Source: Gnetum montanum
Lineage: Eukaryota; Streptophyta; Gnetopsida; Gnetales; Gnetaceae
DNA: 64,000 nt
Reading direction: 5' to 3'
Assembly (NCBI GenBank): GCA_015680685.1
Contig: MNCI01017913.1
Span: 828,490-892,489, forward strand
This document shows, one piece after another, positions 21,531-33,999 of the stretch (position 1 is its first letter; each line of letters starts with the position of its first letter). A program made the position numbers and the translations under genes. The notes under the pieces were generated by a model, which was given only the letters and a program-made list of their open reading frames with translations, was not told the DNA's origin and ran no database searches.

Positions 21531-23037
21531 AAGGTCATGGAGAGATGGTTATGATGCCTATGCATTCCAAAGTTGACATCATGGCTATAGTATGGCACTA
21601 ACATGTTGGTCCATCCATAGGTTTAGGCACTTCATGTTTTAAGATTATGGTCACTCAGTGAATGTGTTTAAGGATCCAACATCTTGCTTCAAAGTTTCTT
21701 TCACTTAGAGGCTCCTCCATTTTGCATGTTTAGAGCCATTAATTTATTATTTTGGTCTACATTGGTTATTTTTGGCTTCTTGGCAATTTTTTTCCACCTT
21801 GATTTTTTTATTTTTTTGTGGGGTGAAACATTCATTGGGTTTCTTTGCCAAGGATGGTTTGATTTTGTTTTCTTGTTGAATGAGATGTGTTACATCTAGA
21901 AGACTGAATGGTGGAGCATGACGAATGAGATGCCACATGGCCATAATGCATGAGGGTTAGAAATTGGTCAACAATACTATTTAGGATAAGGAAGGTTATA
22001 TTCAGGCTATGAGATTGCATTCAAGGAGAGGTAGTGGGATGGAAATGGCATTAGCAGTCTTGACATGGTAGGACAAGCTCACCAAATCTTGCGCATTGAG
22101 GTCACATGGTGACTTGTTGTTGTAATGAATTGCACCTTTGTGCAGACTCCAAGCTTCATCCTACAAACAAAAATCCAAGAGGACAAGAAAATTGAGCAAA
22201 GAAAACATGTTTTCAGATTACAATGCATGTTGCCACATAAGATGATGAGTAAAACTAGGCCACCAAGGTTATCATAGGTCACAATCATTACAACATAGGA
22301 AAATCTATGCAATGTGCATTAGATTTTTCCAGCTCATTCATTGTGCCAAACAAGGAGAGAGTGAGAGAGAGCATGTAGGCTCACTTGTTGTAGGTCATCA
22401 AAGTTTTCAACATCAGTTATTCATTGCAACCTATCAATAATGATAAACAACACTACAAGCAACATATGAGCATTAGATATAATTAGGGCTATATGATGGA
22501 TTTGCTATTGCATAGAAAGGGCTTGATGATGTAATGAGTAGGCTTAAGTTCTAGTGAGGAACTTAGTTTCATGTGTTTTCTCTTTTCCATTGTGGTTTAG
22601 ATGGGAACTTTGATTAGAGAACCCTCCACGATGTTTCTAACTTCAAGGTCAATGGTCATTAGGCTACTTAAGGATGTTATGGTTGTAGAGTGCAATGGTA
22701 TCAAGGACTTAGGATTGAATATTTAAGGTCAACCTGCTCTAACAACATCAGAAGAGGGATTTATTTAGGCCATAAGACTAGTTGAATCTACTTGCTTATT
22801 ATCCTAGCTCATTTTTGCATGACAACATAAGCACATCAAGTAGCACCTATGTAATAAAATGATAAAAATTAATAAAACCATGAAAATAATGCCAACAACA
22901 ATGCAAAATATTATAGTAATAATGCATAAATGAGATAAACCAATGAAATAAAAGTCATACAAGTATCCAAGTAATATCATCAAAGGTTATAAGGAAATAC
23001 AATGTAATACAGTGTCAATCATGATTAAACATGATTA

Positions 23038-23560
23038 CACTTTGCTAGTTTTAGGCCTTGGCAAGCCATGTTGCTAGTTTAAGGCCATGGTGGATCATGG
23101 TTACATGGTGTTAAATAATGGTCAAAGATGATCAAACCCCATTATCTAACACCAATCAAAGGCTAAACAAAGATTAAACATGATCAATAATGGTTATAAG
23201 GAGTAGGTTGAAGCAAATAAGGTCAAATAAAGGCTAAATGATGATCAAAACCACATAAAATGGTGTTAAACAAGGTCAAAAAAGGCCTTATTGATGTCAA
23301 GTGACAAAAATAATGTCATCAAATAAGGCCAAATGATGAGAAATTGATGAGGTGAAATGTCACTAAAGTACATGACTATAATAGACAATAATGTAAAATA
23401 AGATTAAGTAAGGTCAAAGCACGGTGGGGAATAGGGCCAAACAAGGCAAAGTAGGTCACATATGGCCCAAGATGATTAATCAATGTCACATTTTGCTAGT
23501 TTTAGGCCCTGTTGGGCTATTAGATTGTTAGTTTAAGGCCTTGGCAGACCCTAATATGGA
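23038..23560 (+). repeat. TAGTTTTAGGCC-type degenerate repeats
   Basis: Four units in two pairs (23044-23105 and 23498-23555) read like GCTAGTTTTAGGCCTTGGCA, with GGCC or GGAC following. The same unit type occurs at 40296-40432 and 57676-57816. Confidence 0.7.
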
Positions 23561-24489
23561 GGCCTATTTCAGTGGGCAAGGTCAAAGCAAGGAAAAGCCT
23601 AGTAAAATAAGGTAATACCAAGGTAAAATTTGAGTTAAAATAGTAATAAAATAAAATAAAACATTGCAAACAAAGTGAAATAGTGTATTTTTAAATATAT
23701 TATTATGATATTATTATTACTAATTTAATTTTTTATAATTTTTTATTTTTGTTTTTGTTTGGTGCACCCACCATGGGATAGGATGCATGGAAGAGCGAAA
23801 ATGTTGGTTGGCCTAGGCAGTGTAGGCAGGTGTGGCATGTATTATGTAGGTCATAGAAGGCAATAGCAAGAAGGATGATAGTGTGATAGCCTTATAGTAG
23901 TAAGGCCCAAGCAATAACTCTAGGGAATCACAATAGCCTATCGTGATGCCCCACAACTAGGTCAAAGGACCTCGTGTGAGGGTTTTAGTAGCACAAACAC
24001 GATGTAGGGTTGGGGCCATGCTACTTATTGCAGAGCCTACGTGATGCTCTATGGTCCATCACTGTGCCATGTGCTTAATATGCCAATGATGGCCATGACA
24101 TCAGCAACATGTGTTGAGGCTTAAGTAGAGATGGAGGTAAGGAAAAGGTTTTGGTGAGAGTGGGGTTTGCATGTGGCCCTACAAATGCAAGCGTAGTGGT
24201 GATGAAAAACTCTAGATCTAGGCATGGCTATAAATGAAATCATGGCATGGTGGCAGAATTTGTGGTGTGATAGTAGAAGGTAGAGAGGGCAAGCTCAGAT
24301 GCATTGCAACAAAGGAAGAGAGAGTGTAGTTGGTTACAGGCACATGAATGGCAGGAAGCATGTGGTAGCATGATGAGCACAGGATGCAAATTGGGATGAG
24401 TGGTAGCAAGCATGTGATAGCATGGTGGAGGGTTTGTATTACATGTGGTGATCATGAACTATAGTATGCAAGCTATGGATGGTGGAGAA

Positions 24490-25180
24490 CCTCGAGATGT
24501 GGCATTGGATTTGTGGCATCCACAATAGTTCCATGCGAACTAGCATGAATGAGTGTAAAGAAGCATCAAATTGTGACATCCATGCTAGTTCCACACTGAT
24601 TAGCATGGATGAGGAGTGTATGGATGTTTAAGGGTTTAGTATCGCCCACGTTGAATCCATGTTGGCCAACATGAATCTAGTATGGAAGGGAGGAAGTGTA
24701 GGATAGAAGAAACATGCAAGTGGGCTTCATGAAGGTAGTGCAAATTATGTAAAAAGCACGTGCAGAATGATGTTAATGATAGTAGTGAGGATAGTAGTTG
24801 ATGACAAGTGGTGCAATAGTAGGGTTTTTGTAGTGGTGTGAGGTTCACCATTTGGCCATGTCACACTTGTAGCATTTTTGGTTGATCCCATAGCCAACCA
24901 AGGGCTAGGGCCACTACATAGAGGTAATGATTAGAAGGGCTTTTGAGCAATGCTACTAAGGGCACATGACACAAAGACAACCAATAATATGATAAGTGTG
25001 GAGATGGTGTGTGGGAGTCACATCCACACTGGATCCACGTTAACTAGCATGGATGAGTGTGGAGGAAAAGTTGGATCATGGCATCCACATTCACCAGCAT
25101 GGATGACCATGAAGGGAAGGTTAGATCATGGCATCCACACTAGATCCATGCTGACTAGCATGGATGAGTGTGGATGGAGG
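24490..25180 (+). repeat. Degenerate minisatellite with TAGCATGGATGAGTGTGG core
   Basis: Imperfect units contain CATCCACACTAGATCCATGCT followed by ACTAGCATGGATGAGTGTGG. The best copies are at 25017-25180 and weaker ones at 24510-24680. CATCCA/TGGATG half-units give each copy dyad symmetry. Confidence 0.7.
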
Positions 25181-26177
25181 GGGTAGAACAACAATGGAAA
25201 CTCATCAACAAATGGATGGTCTTTGATGATAACAAGGCTAGGTAGGTGTAGGCATCAAGTAGCACCTTAGCAAGTTCTACATCTTGGCCATGTCACTATC
25301 CATTTCTACAGCACTACTGTAACTGTTGACCAATATGTGGGTGTTTGTGAGCTTGGGCACATGGATTGGCTTAGTTGCATTGTGGGAGTTGGCAATCATC
25401 ATGGTGGGCAATCCCAAGGGCTATATAGAGGTGAAATGGCTTACAACAACCAATGAAAGAAGGCATACGATGATGCACTTCTGCAAGTAATTGCTAGAGG
25501 TGTGGTAGGTAAACAAGTGGTAAGCGGTGATGGTTAGTGACATTGTGCAGGGAGGTACCCTCTTTGTGGGACTAGGCTATCCACCATAGGCATTCAGGCC
25601 ACATGCTGGCCAACAAACCTCCTTTTTAATATTTTTTTCAGTTTTATTTTTTAATTTTTTACTTTTATAATTATATTTTACCTTTTTTTTTCTTTTTCTC
25701 ATGTCACACAATGGGCTTCCACCATGGCTTGTGGTAAAACTGTTGCCATTATATAGGAATTTTGACTTAGATTTTCATTGGCTAGGAACCCAACTACTAA
25801 AATGGTTATTTTCAATATTCAATAGTGTAAATGGAAGATTGGCCATAACATCAATAGGCTTTGTAAGTTGATTGTTCTACAAAAATAGGAAAGGTAAACT
25901 TGACAATTGGATGAAACTTGAAGGGAGATTGCTTGTAAATTATTGTTGGGGAGATCCATCATGGTAAGGTTGTGAAGCTTGCTAAACACATCTTCAATCT
26001 AGCTTGAAATTTTATTATTATTAAATTTTAAATTGGTGAGATTAGCCATGGTCAAAAAGGTATATTTCCACTAAGTTGATTATTGGCAAGGTTTAATTGT
26101 TGTACGTTTGGTGGAAGATAATAGGATATATTGTTAAAGATTTTATTATTGTTATTATCTAAGGATTGCAATAATAC

Positions 26178-28450
26178 TGTTGATGTCAACCTCATCCATT
26201 TTAAGCACAGGGCCATGATTAATAGTTTTAATTCAAAAAAAAAACATATATATTGTCAAACATCACAATTTCTATATAATTATTTCAACAGTTTCATTTT
26301 AGGTATGACTGAGTTTAAAATTCAATAGTAAAACATATGACATATAATGAGCATTAGATATTTTATTTAAAATATGATATGAAATATTTTATTTTAGGTG
26401 TGACATTATTCAAAAGTGAAGAGTAGGCCTTTGTAAATCAGTGTTTCAATTCAATCGTCTAGTTAAACAATCATTCATTGGATTATAATTTTTGCCAACC
26501 CAACTTAAATTAGTGTAACTTTCTTAACAAACTTCATTTTTGAAAGGAAATCAATAGTTTTAGGTATAATTTTTCCAACTTTTAAATATAAGTATTCCTT
26601 GCTTGCCACTTTATCATGATCCTAAAAAAAACATGCTGATCCAATATATTTTTAGACTTTCTAAACAATATTAAATCTTTGCCTAATATCCATCAAGTCA
26701 CAACACCACACAACCCCCTAAATTTTTAGTTTTCTTGGACACTTTTTCTTACACATTTGCACTCGTACTTCACTTAATCCCACTTACCAGTTCTAGGATA
26801 GTCTTCTTTGTTTATTAATTACTAATTGAAAAAATTAACAGGGAGATTCCATTCCATTAAAACAAAAAACAAGGTACCAAGTTCATACTATAACCCTATT
26901 TCTACTGCTCAAGGGCTGAGAGCTAATGATCAAGTTTCTACTTTAGTTTGGCTCTAATGGATGGATCTCACTCTTAGTGTAAAGTCTCTTAGCAGTCCAA
27001 TTTTACAAGTAACCAGATATGTAGAGCCATGACACATGTTGGCTATTATGGGATCCTTTGGCTCTAGCAAATCCTCGTTGCTCAATGCTCTTACTAGGAG
27101 GCTACCCAGCAACACCATTCTCACTAAAAAAATTCTATTGAATGGCAAACCTCAACCACTTGCAAATGGAACCACTGTGTATGTGTAGTAGGAAGATGGC
27201 TTGATCAAGACTATTACTGTATCAGAAACCATGTACTACTCTATCCACTTGATACCTTGATCATGCAGGAAAACGTGGAGAACATGGATGTTGCAGTAAT
27301 AAATAGGAAAGAACATGGTAGCATTTATGCAATGGTGGGCTTGTAGATATAAGTAAAGGTGGTAGCAGTTATGCAATGGTGGGCCTGCAGACATAAGTAA
27401 ATGTGGTAGTAGTTATGTTGGTCATGGTGGCAAGCTACAGTGGGAGTTACATGGAATGTGATGGCCATTTTTGGTGATGGTATCACAGGCAGTAGTGGAG
27501 AGTTATGGTGGGCATTTGAATAGTGTGGAAATTGGTAGCAACTAGGGAAAAATAAAGGGAATCTCTGGGACATAGAGAGGAGGAGAGAGAGATCTAGTGG
27601 CCTTCTCCCTCTCCAATAGAGTAGCATCAGATCTTGGGAAATTCAACCAGGAACTCTTTGCACCGTAGTAGGCTTTTCTCTTCCTTTTGCCTATAGGTGA
27701 TAGTGGGTGTGAAGCTAGTAGCAGGTAGCTAGGAAACCATCAAGAAGTGATTTCCTTCTTCTCTTTTGGTGCATGTCGATAGGTGGTAAGCAGGTGTTTG
27801 GAATGACATAATGAGTGGTAGGCTTAATGTCAGTAATAGGCACACGATAGGAAGTAGACACATGGCACAGAGCTATGGTAGACTAGTGACGGTATGCAAA
27901 CTTTGGTAGTAGTAGGAAAAGAGTGTCTCCACCTCTCTTTATCCCAACAAAAGCCACATGTTGACACTGGTGTAGTGGTAGGTGGTATTCAGAATTGTGG
28001 TAGATTGTGGTAGACATTAAGGCCAACCTCTCTCTCTCTCCTTCTTTTTTTCTTGGGAGATACAATGGGTAGCCTTCTCTCTCTCCCTGATTGGTGGTGG
28101 CATTATAGGTGGTGTACAGACAGATAGCAATCAGCAGTAACAACTGTGGCAGGCAAGTAGTGGGCACTCTCGGTAGTGACGAATCAGTAGTAGCAATGGA
28201 GGATCATGGAAAATTTAATTTTTGTAGTTAGCTATTGTATTTGCATTCAGTCTTGGAATTCAAGACTATTGTCAATTTAAGTTTCCCAACTTTTAATTTA
28301 AATTTGTTTTACTCTTTGAATGTCACATAGACCTCTCTAGCTGAGACTATTCTTGGGATTTTGTAGCCATACGAGAGGCATCCTAGGCAATAGTCTCCTC
28401 AAATAAGTTTTTCTCTAGGTGTTGGTGTGACCAAAATTCATGCATTAACA
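26178..28450 (+). repeat. 5' LTR of element 5
   Basis: It pairs with 36435-38714. Shared landmarks include GTCAAACATCA near the start, the ABCG-like segment, a low-complexity GGTAGT-rich second half, and CTAGCTGAGACTATTCTTGG-type sequence near the end. Confidence 0.9.
26958..27257 (+). pseudogene. ABCG-transporter nucleotide-binding fragment inside the 5' LTR
   Basis: A frame of 100 codons follows the N-terminal ATP-binding domain of plant ABCG half transporters (WBC11-like). It starts WMDLTLSVKS and passes RYVEP. The Walker A region reads MLAIMGSFGSSKSSLLNAL, with the invariant GKS changed to SKS. RLPSNTILTKKILLNG, NGTTVYV, then EDGLIKTITVSETMYYS and IHLIP follow, where functional proteins have the Q-loop and the TLTVRET motif. 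Two adjacent TAG codons fall at the Q-loop. No intron interrupts the stretch. The fragment has no linker peptide or membrane domain, so it cannot transport. The copy in the other LTR preserves TLIGTL and shows that the insert was present when the element moved. Confidence 0.85.
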
Positions 28451-28456
28451 CCTTTT

Positions 28457-28481
28457 TGATGCTAGAAGGAGGGCTTGAACC
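28457..28481 (+). other. Primer-binding site of element 5
   Basis: TGATGCTAGAAGGAGGG followed by CTTGAACC, six bases after the LTR. Read as a tRNA 3' end it gives CCA, a discriminator A, a seven-base acceptor strand, a five-base T stem, a TTCAAGC T loop and two more stem bases. Element 2 has the first 17 bases as TGGTGCTAGAAGGAGGG. I could not assign the tRNA. Confidence 0.7.
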
Positions 28482-29228
28482 TCTATTTTCTATTTTCTTA
28501 ATTTCTATTTTATTTTTATTTTCATTTTTGTTGTTGTTCCAGAGCCCATTTTCATTTCTCTATTTTCTATTTTGATTTCTATGTTTTCTATTTTCATTTC
28601 TATTCCTATTTCAATGGCCTATTTCTAGTTTTTAAAAATTTGTATTTTTGTTCCTAGAACCCTTTATTTTTCTATTTCCATTTGCAAAAAAAAATTTGTT
28701 TTTAGGTTTCTAAAATTTCTTTTTCTATTACCAAAACCCTCATTTCTTGTTTCTAGTGTTGATTAATAGTCATCAGTTTTTCAATTTTACCACTCTATTT
28801 TCCTTTTTCTTTTTTAGTCCTATTTAAAAGTTCATAGTTTCATGGTCCTTACCCTCATTCTAGCTTTGGTAAGGTGACTTTCTTAATATCATCATACTTT
28901 AAATCTACTTTTCTGAAATTTTCACATTTACTATTTTATTTTAGATTTTATATATATTGCAATTTCACGCATTTATGTTTCTTTTAATAAAAATTTTTAA
29001 TAACATATTTTCGTGTTTTGTTTTTAATATATAATATATATTATTGGAATTTTTATTTTCTTTTTACTTAATCTTTTAGTTTTATTTTAACACTCATATT
29101 TTATAATTTTTTGTTTTATGAGCGAACTCTCCTCTACCCCTAGCTGACCAACTACATGTCCCCTTATACTAAAGAAATGATGAGCTTCACATTTTCCAAG
29201 TTCTATCCCTAGGAGAACTTGGACTAGG
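28482..29228. other. Leader of element 5
   Basis: T-rich untranslated sequence with repeated TATTTTCATTTCTATTT-like runs; no frame before the gag start. Confidence 0.6.
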
Positions 29229-30625
29229 ATGGTAGCCAATCAAACCTCAGCTCCCATGGTGAGCAACCCCTTCAACTTTACTAACTACCATGATATCCCA
29301 AAGTCACTCCAAAATATAAATTTGTTCTTCAATCCTACAAACCCTACTGGTGATGCTTGCCAGCACATACAATGTTTTGAAACCTTACTAGGCATCCACA
29401 ACATTGTCCAAAATGACATTGCATGTAGCGTCTTTGTGACAACTTTTAGGAGCAAAGCCATCCAATGGTTTTTGATGCTCCCAAATGCCTTTATTGATTC
29501 ATGGCAAGAATTCTGAAATAAGTTCTTGCTCCAATTTGACAAGTTCACTAGCCTAGACATAGCATCAAGCAACTTCATAAGCTTAAGAAAGCTACATGGG
29601 GAAAATGTCTAGGATTACAACCTAAGATTCCTTCACCAGCTTGCCTATGTGCCAAGTGAGATGTGCCCACAACTTAGTGGTATCCTCAACTTCTACCTTT
29701 CTACCATTGATCCATTCTTTACCTATGCCATCAAATTTGACCCCAACATAACAAAAATACAAGGAGCGATGGCTAAGACCATAGAGTTGGAGCAAATTAC
29801 CCTCATGAATAGTATGCAAACCCAATCTAGGATGATGAGTGTTAGTATCCCCATGCAATCTAATCCTCTACATCTACTAACTTTCCCAATGACCAATGCT
29901 ATGTTCCAAACTCCCACTCTCTTTCAAATGACTCAACCTACAAATAGCTACTTTCAAGATTCTAGATCTTCTTCATTTTTATCATCCAACATTGGTTTGA
30001 ATGAGGATCAGTTGAAAGCCTTAATCCAATCCATCATAAACCCAAATAAGATATCCAATCTGGTTATACTACAACTCAAAATTAGATGACCTAGATATTA
30101 AATTCATTTTAGAAAATTTTAAATGAAGTAGTCGAACTAAAGCAGAATAACAACAAGGGTCCTATACACCCAAAAAAGCCACGTACATTAGTCAATGATG
30201 AGTATTGTCACCTTTATAACACAAGGCAACATTTTGAGAGGACTTGTCCTCAATTCTTGGCATTATATGGTGACAATGCCCAAAGTCAAAAAAATGGAAA
30301 ACCCCTTATTATGGTCCTTAATATACCTCATGAAATAGAAAACATAGAGGTTTCCTCATTAGAACAAGTTATGGTAAGCGACCCTAACCCACATAACACT
30401 CGCTACCATAGACTTAGTGACATTGTGAACATCACACAACAACAAACTAGGAATAACCCTTATACATCCCTAAACAAAAGAGTTCCTAGTCAAAACAATA
30501 CAAACAACCAAATTAGGCCATCTCAAGTAAATGCCACACAATGGCCAAACTCCCCTTCTCTACCTAGAAGAGCCCCACCTCAACCAGAAGCCAAAGAAAT
30601 ACTTAAGACTTATGATCTAGTTTAG
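29229..30625 (+). pseudogene. gag of element 5
   Basis: The start is MVANQTSAPMV. The capsid-like core follows: GDACQHIQCFETLLGI, FRSKAIQWFLMLP, then after a TGA at 29515, FLLQFDKFTSL and LRFLHQLAYVPSEM. The frame stays the same to 30089 and then shifts. A knuckle-like CHLYNTRQHFERTC (about 30208-30250) and QFLALYGD follow, with a hydrophilic tail to 30625. The order is usual for plant gypsy gag. At least two stops and one shift make it inactive. Confidence 0.82.
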
Positions 30626-30682
30626 GATTTGAAGAAAATTAAAGCTAACATTTCAATGTATGACCTTCTATAGTTTAACAAA

Positions 30683-31250
30683 ATGAAATATGTGATCCAA
30701 GAGATAGTTCATAGACTGGAAACCAATAAAGCAAAATCCCCAATCCCCAAAAGGCAAGTCCACTTCGTAGAAAGTCCTAACATGCTATTAGTACAAAATG
30801 CAAACAATTCCATGTCAAGTAAGAAAGATCAACCTCCTTCCCTAACAACTCTAATTATTTTAGGAAAGAATGTTCATAGTTGTTTGATGGATTCTGGTGC
30901 AACTATTAGTGTCATGCCACTTGAGGTGTGTAAGCCTTTAGGAGCACAATTGGTATCACAAACAAAAAGTGTAATTCGACTAGATCAATCCAACGTACCC
31001 GTAGTGGGGTCATTGAAAGAAGTGAAGGTGTAACTTAAAAAATATCCACATTTACATGTTACATCGATATCCTAGTAGTTGACATGTTGCCCACTTATGA
31101 TGTTCTTTTATCTAGGACTTTTGGAGCCAAGTTTGGGGGCTTCTTTAGGTCAAATTTCTCAGAACTGTTAATCCCTATCAAAGGAAAATCTAAATATATG
31201 ACTATAGCTAGAGAACCCTTTTATAAGCAAGTGCTAACGACTTTTGATCA
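30683..31250 (+). pseudogene. Aspartic protease of element 5
   Basis: The active site reads CLMDSGATISVMPLEV, a good retropepsin D-S-G-A. After a TAA at 31031 the frame shifts and continues YIDILVVDMLPTYDVLLSRTFG, which matches the conserved ILG/LSR-type block that closes the fold. It sits between gag and the upstream RNase H. Confidence 0.8.
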
Positions 31251-31603
31251 ATAGAGTAAATCTCTAGGAAATCAAAATACCAACCTTTTTGTTGGAGTGG
31301 TTAAGCTAGGAATTGGTAAAAATTTGATGAATTGCTGATATAGGTAAAACTCTAGGCATAAACCCTTTTGCATACACATATTCTATCCAATATTATCAAG
31401 CTTTTAAGAAATGTGAGAAGGTGTATGAAGATACTTTGCCATATCACTAACATGATGGAAGAACTTTTCTTTTCAATGACCCACCACCATTAGGAAATGA
31501 TAAGGATGTGAGTGACGTTCTAGCCAATGAAATATTAGAAGATGAACTAAATTTCAATGATGATCATTGTTACCTTGATTAGAGGATTGATTTTTCAGAT
31601 TTC

Positions 31604-31990
31604 ATGAACTTAAACACTTGGATACAAAGAGTGGATGGTGCCTATTCCAAGAAAGGATGTGGAGCAGGAAAAATGCTTATACCTCCTAGTGAAGCTCCTA
31701 TTCATAAAGCCATCAATTTCACACAACCTATGGCTAACAACATGGTTGAGATGGAATTAAGCTATCTTAATACTATGAATTATCCAAGATTAAAATATAT
31801 AGTGACTCTCAACTAATAGTAAACCAAGTCAATGGAACCTTTAACGATAAAGATGTCACCATGAAATTGTATAAAGCTTACATTCCTGAATTATTTAAAG
31901 AGTTTGAACACATAACCATCAAACATGTACCAAGAGAGGAAAATTACATTCCTAATGCACTAGCCCAAATGGCCACCACTTTGGATGTCC
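31604..31990 (+). pseudogene. RNase H domain located upstream of RT in element 5
   Basis: The first half, from WIQRVDGAYSKKGCGAG through NFTQPMANNMVEMELSYL, has the first catalytic Asp (DGA) and the Glu (VEMEL). The sequence then shifts frame at about 31815. The second half begins SDSQLIVNQVNGTFNDKDV and continues FEHITIKHVPREENYIPNALAQMA, with the third Asp (SDSQL) and the late block where Asp is replaced by Asn. The fold and spacing are those of the extra RNase H found next to integrase in elements 1, 2 and 6, but here it lies between protease and RT. The usual RT-linked RNase H is also present downstream. The domain call is firm; the rearranged order is what the sequence shows. Confidence 0.87.
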
Positions 31991-32175
31991 CATTCAAACA
32001 AAATGCTTAGGATCCAAAAATTATTATTGAAAAGGTGAAATCCTATTCTATCCCTAATAATGTGTTTTCTTTTCAAGTGTTTGACAACGATGACCATGTT
32101 TGTGAATTTCTATTTTTTTGAAGGAGAATTTAGTGACCAAGGAGATATATCAAAGGATGCTATGTTCTTAAAAAA

Positions 32176-33260
32176 ATGTCTCTTCAAATAGCAATTATGG
32201 AAGCATTATTTGATGACTTACACATCAAGATTGTAGACTTTTCAAATAATACTAATTGGCAAATGTTAGTTGAGATCGAAACAATTCAAGTTCAAAAGAA
32301 AGGAAGACAATGTCCTATTAAAATAGGAGTTTATTTACATTCAGATGAAAGACAAAGCCCAGTTGAATTACCACATGAGTTTAATGATGTTTTGGCTTGG
32401 ACTTATGAAGAGATTAAAACTTTCAATCCATTAGTGATGACACATAAAATTCCCCTTATGCCAGAAACACAACTAGTTAGGCAAAAACTTAGACCTGTAA
32501 ATCAAAAGATTGAAGCCCTCATGAAAGTAGAAATCAACAAGCTCCTAGAATCTAAAATTATTTACTCAGTAAGACACTCTAGTTGGATATCAAGCTTAGT
32601 TCTTGTTAGAAAATATATTGGTGAATTAAGATTATGTATTGATTTTCATAACCTTAATACTTCTTACATTAAGGATAATTATCAACTCCTCCTTATGAAG
32701 AAGCTATTGCAAATCATGAATGGAACTCAAATGTATTCCTTTTTGGATGGGTATTTTGGACATAACCAAATTTTAGTAAATAAGAAAGACTAGTACAAAA
32801 CAACTTTCATGACAAAATGGGAAACTTTTCAATTTGCTAAAATTCCCTTTGGCCTCATAAATGTTGGCTCTACCTTCCAAAGAGCTACAGACAAAAATTC
32901 TGAGGGTCTAATTAGAAAGTGCATTATTATCTACCTAGATGACTTAATCATTTTCTCCAAAGATCAGGGTACACACATTATAGACCTTAGGAACATTTTT
33001 ATAAGATGTAGACAATTGGACATTACCTTGAACACAAAGAAATCTATCTTCGGAGTTCAAAGTGGTAAATTTCTAGGCTATATAGTGACTAAGGAAGGGA
33101 TTGCAATTGATCTTGAGTAGGTTAATGCAATTTTAGAAGCACCTTACACTTTATCCAAGATTGATCTAAGGGAATTCTTTAGGAAAATCAACTTTGTTAG
33201 ACAATTTATTCCCACCTATGTTGAATTAGTCAGAGCATTGAATGAGATACTTAAAAAAGA
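32176..33260 (+). pseudogene. Reverse transcriptase of element 5
   Basis: The first ORF (32176-32793) has LPHEFNDVLAWTYEE, KLRPVNQKIEALMKVEI, LRLCIDFHNLNT and motif A as MYSFLDGYFGHNQI. A TAG at 32791 (probably CAG) is followed in frame by FAKIPFGLINVGSTFQRA and the YLDD catalytic box, then SGKFLGYIVTKEGI. A further stop at 33118 separates the connection region. All RT palm blocks are present in order, so the domain is nearly complete, with few lesions. Confidence 0.9.
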
Positions 33261-33282
33261 TAGTGATGCACACTAGACAAAT

Positions 33283-33738
33283 GAAAGAGGGAATGTTTTC
33301 ATTACTATTAAAGAGGCCATTATAGATGCCTCTATCCTAGCTTCTCCTTGGTATGAAAATGACTTCCACTTATATGCTTTTTCTAGTGATGTTACTGCCA
33401 TTTCTATCTTGACCCAAGGTGTAGTCAATCAAGGTGAGAGGCCCATAGCTTTCATGTCTACACCTTTAAAAAATGTAGAATTAAAACACTCATCCATAGA
33501 GAAGCAATAGTATGTTGTAATAAAAGCCTTAAAGAAATTTCACTACTACTTGTTAAATGCAAAGGTTTCTGTCATTGTCCTTGATCCAACCACCATTGCT
33601 TTAGCTAAATTACAAGATCCTAATGAAAAATGTACTACATGGGTTATGAAGTTACAAGAATATGATATTCAATGGAAGGTAGCTAAGTTAGTTAGAGGGA
33701 CTAGCATTGCCAAGCTAATGCCAAAGCCTCAAATTTAG
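33283..33738 (+). pseudogene. RT-linked RNase H of element 5
   Basis: It follows RT directly. Blocks FHLYAFSSDVTAISILTQ, ERPIAFMSTPLKNVELKHSS and KALKKFHYYLL match the gypsy RNase H that normally follows RT. A TAG stands at 33508. The frame continues to the tether, ending KPQI. Confidence 0.8.
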
Positions 33739-33999
33739 AAAGTTGCAATGCACCCCAAGATAAAGAATAAATTCCTCTTCACATATTATTTATTGATGAG
33801 TAAAATGATATCCCATTTGCTCCCAATCGATTGCACAATCCATGGTATGGTGATATCAAATTTTATTTAACCTTCCATCATTGTCCCTTGGATTTACCTA
33901 GATATAAAAGAAAGATTTTGATATCAAAATGTTCTAAATTCACTCTAATAAGTGGTGAATTGTTTAGAAAGAATTTCCAAGGAATATACCTTAAATGCT

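Larger units (their letters stand above)
21531..26177. other. Unassigned sequence between elements 3 and 5
   Basis: No gene supported. It holds low-complexity GGTCAAA/ATGATCAAA-rich sequence (22850-23480), two groups of TAGTTTTAGGCC-type repeats and a GCATGGATGAGTGTGG minisatellite. The repeats suggest an old, pol-less remnant of the element 2 family, possibly the far side of element 7 split by element 5. Confidence 0.45.

Noticed and set aside
26931-27148. Minus-strand ORFs repeated in both LTRs of element 5 as an LTR-coded protein
   Set aside because: They are the reverse strand of the ABCG-like segment, whose plus-strand reading matches a known domain.
28457-28481. A tRNA gene
   Set aside because: Only the complement of a 3' arm is present; no acceptor partner, D arm or anticodon arm follows. 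Its place after an LTR identifies a primer-binding site.
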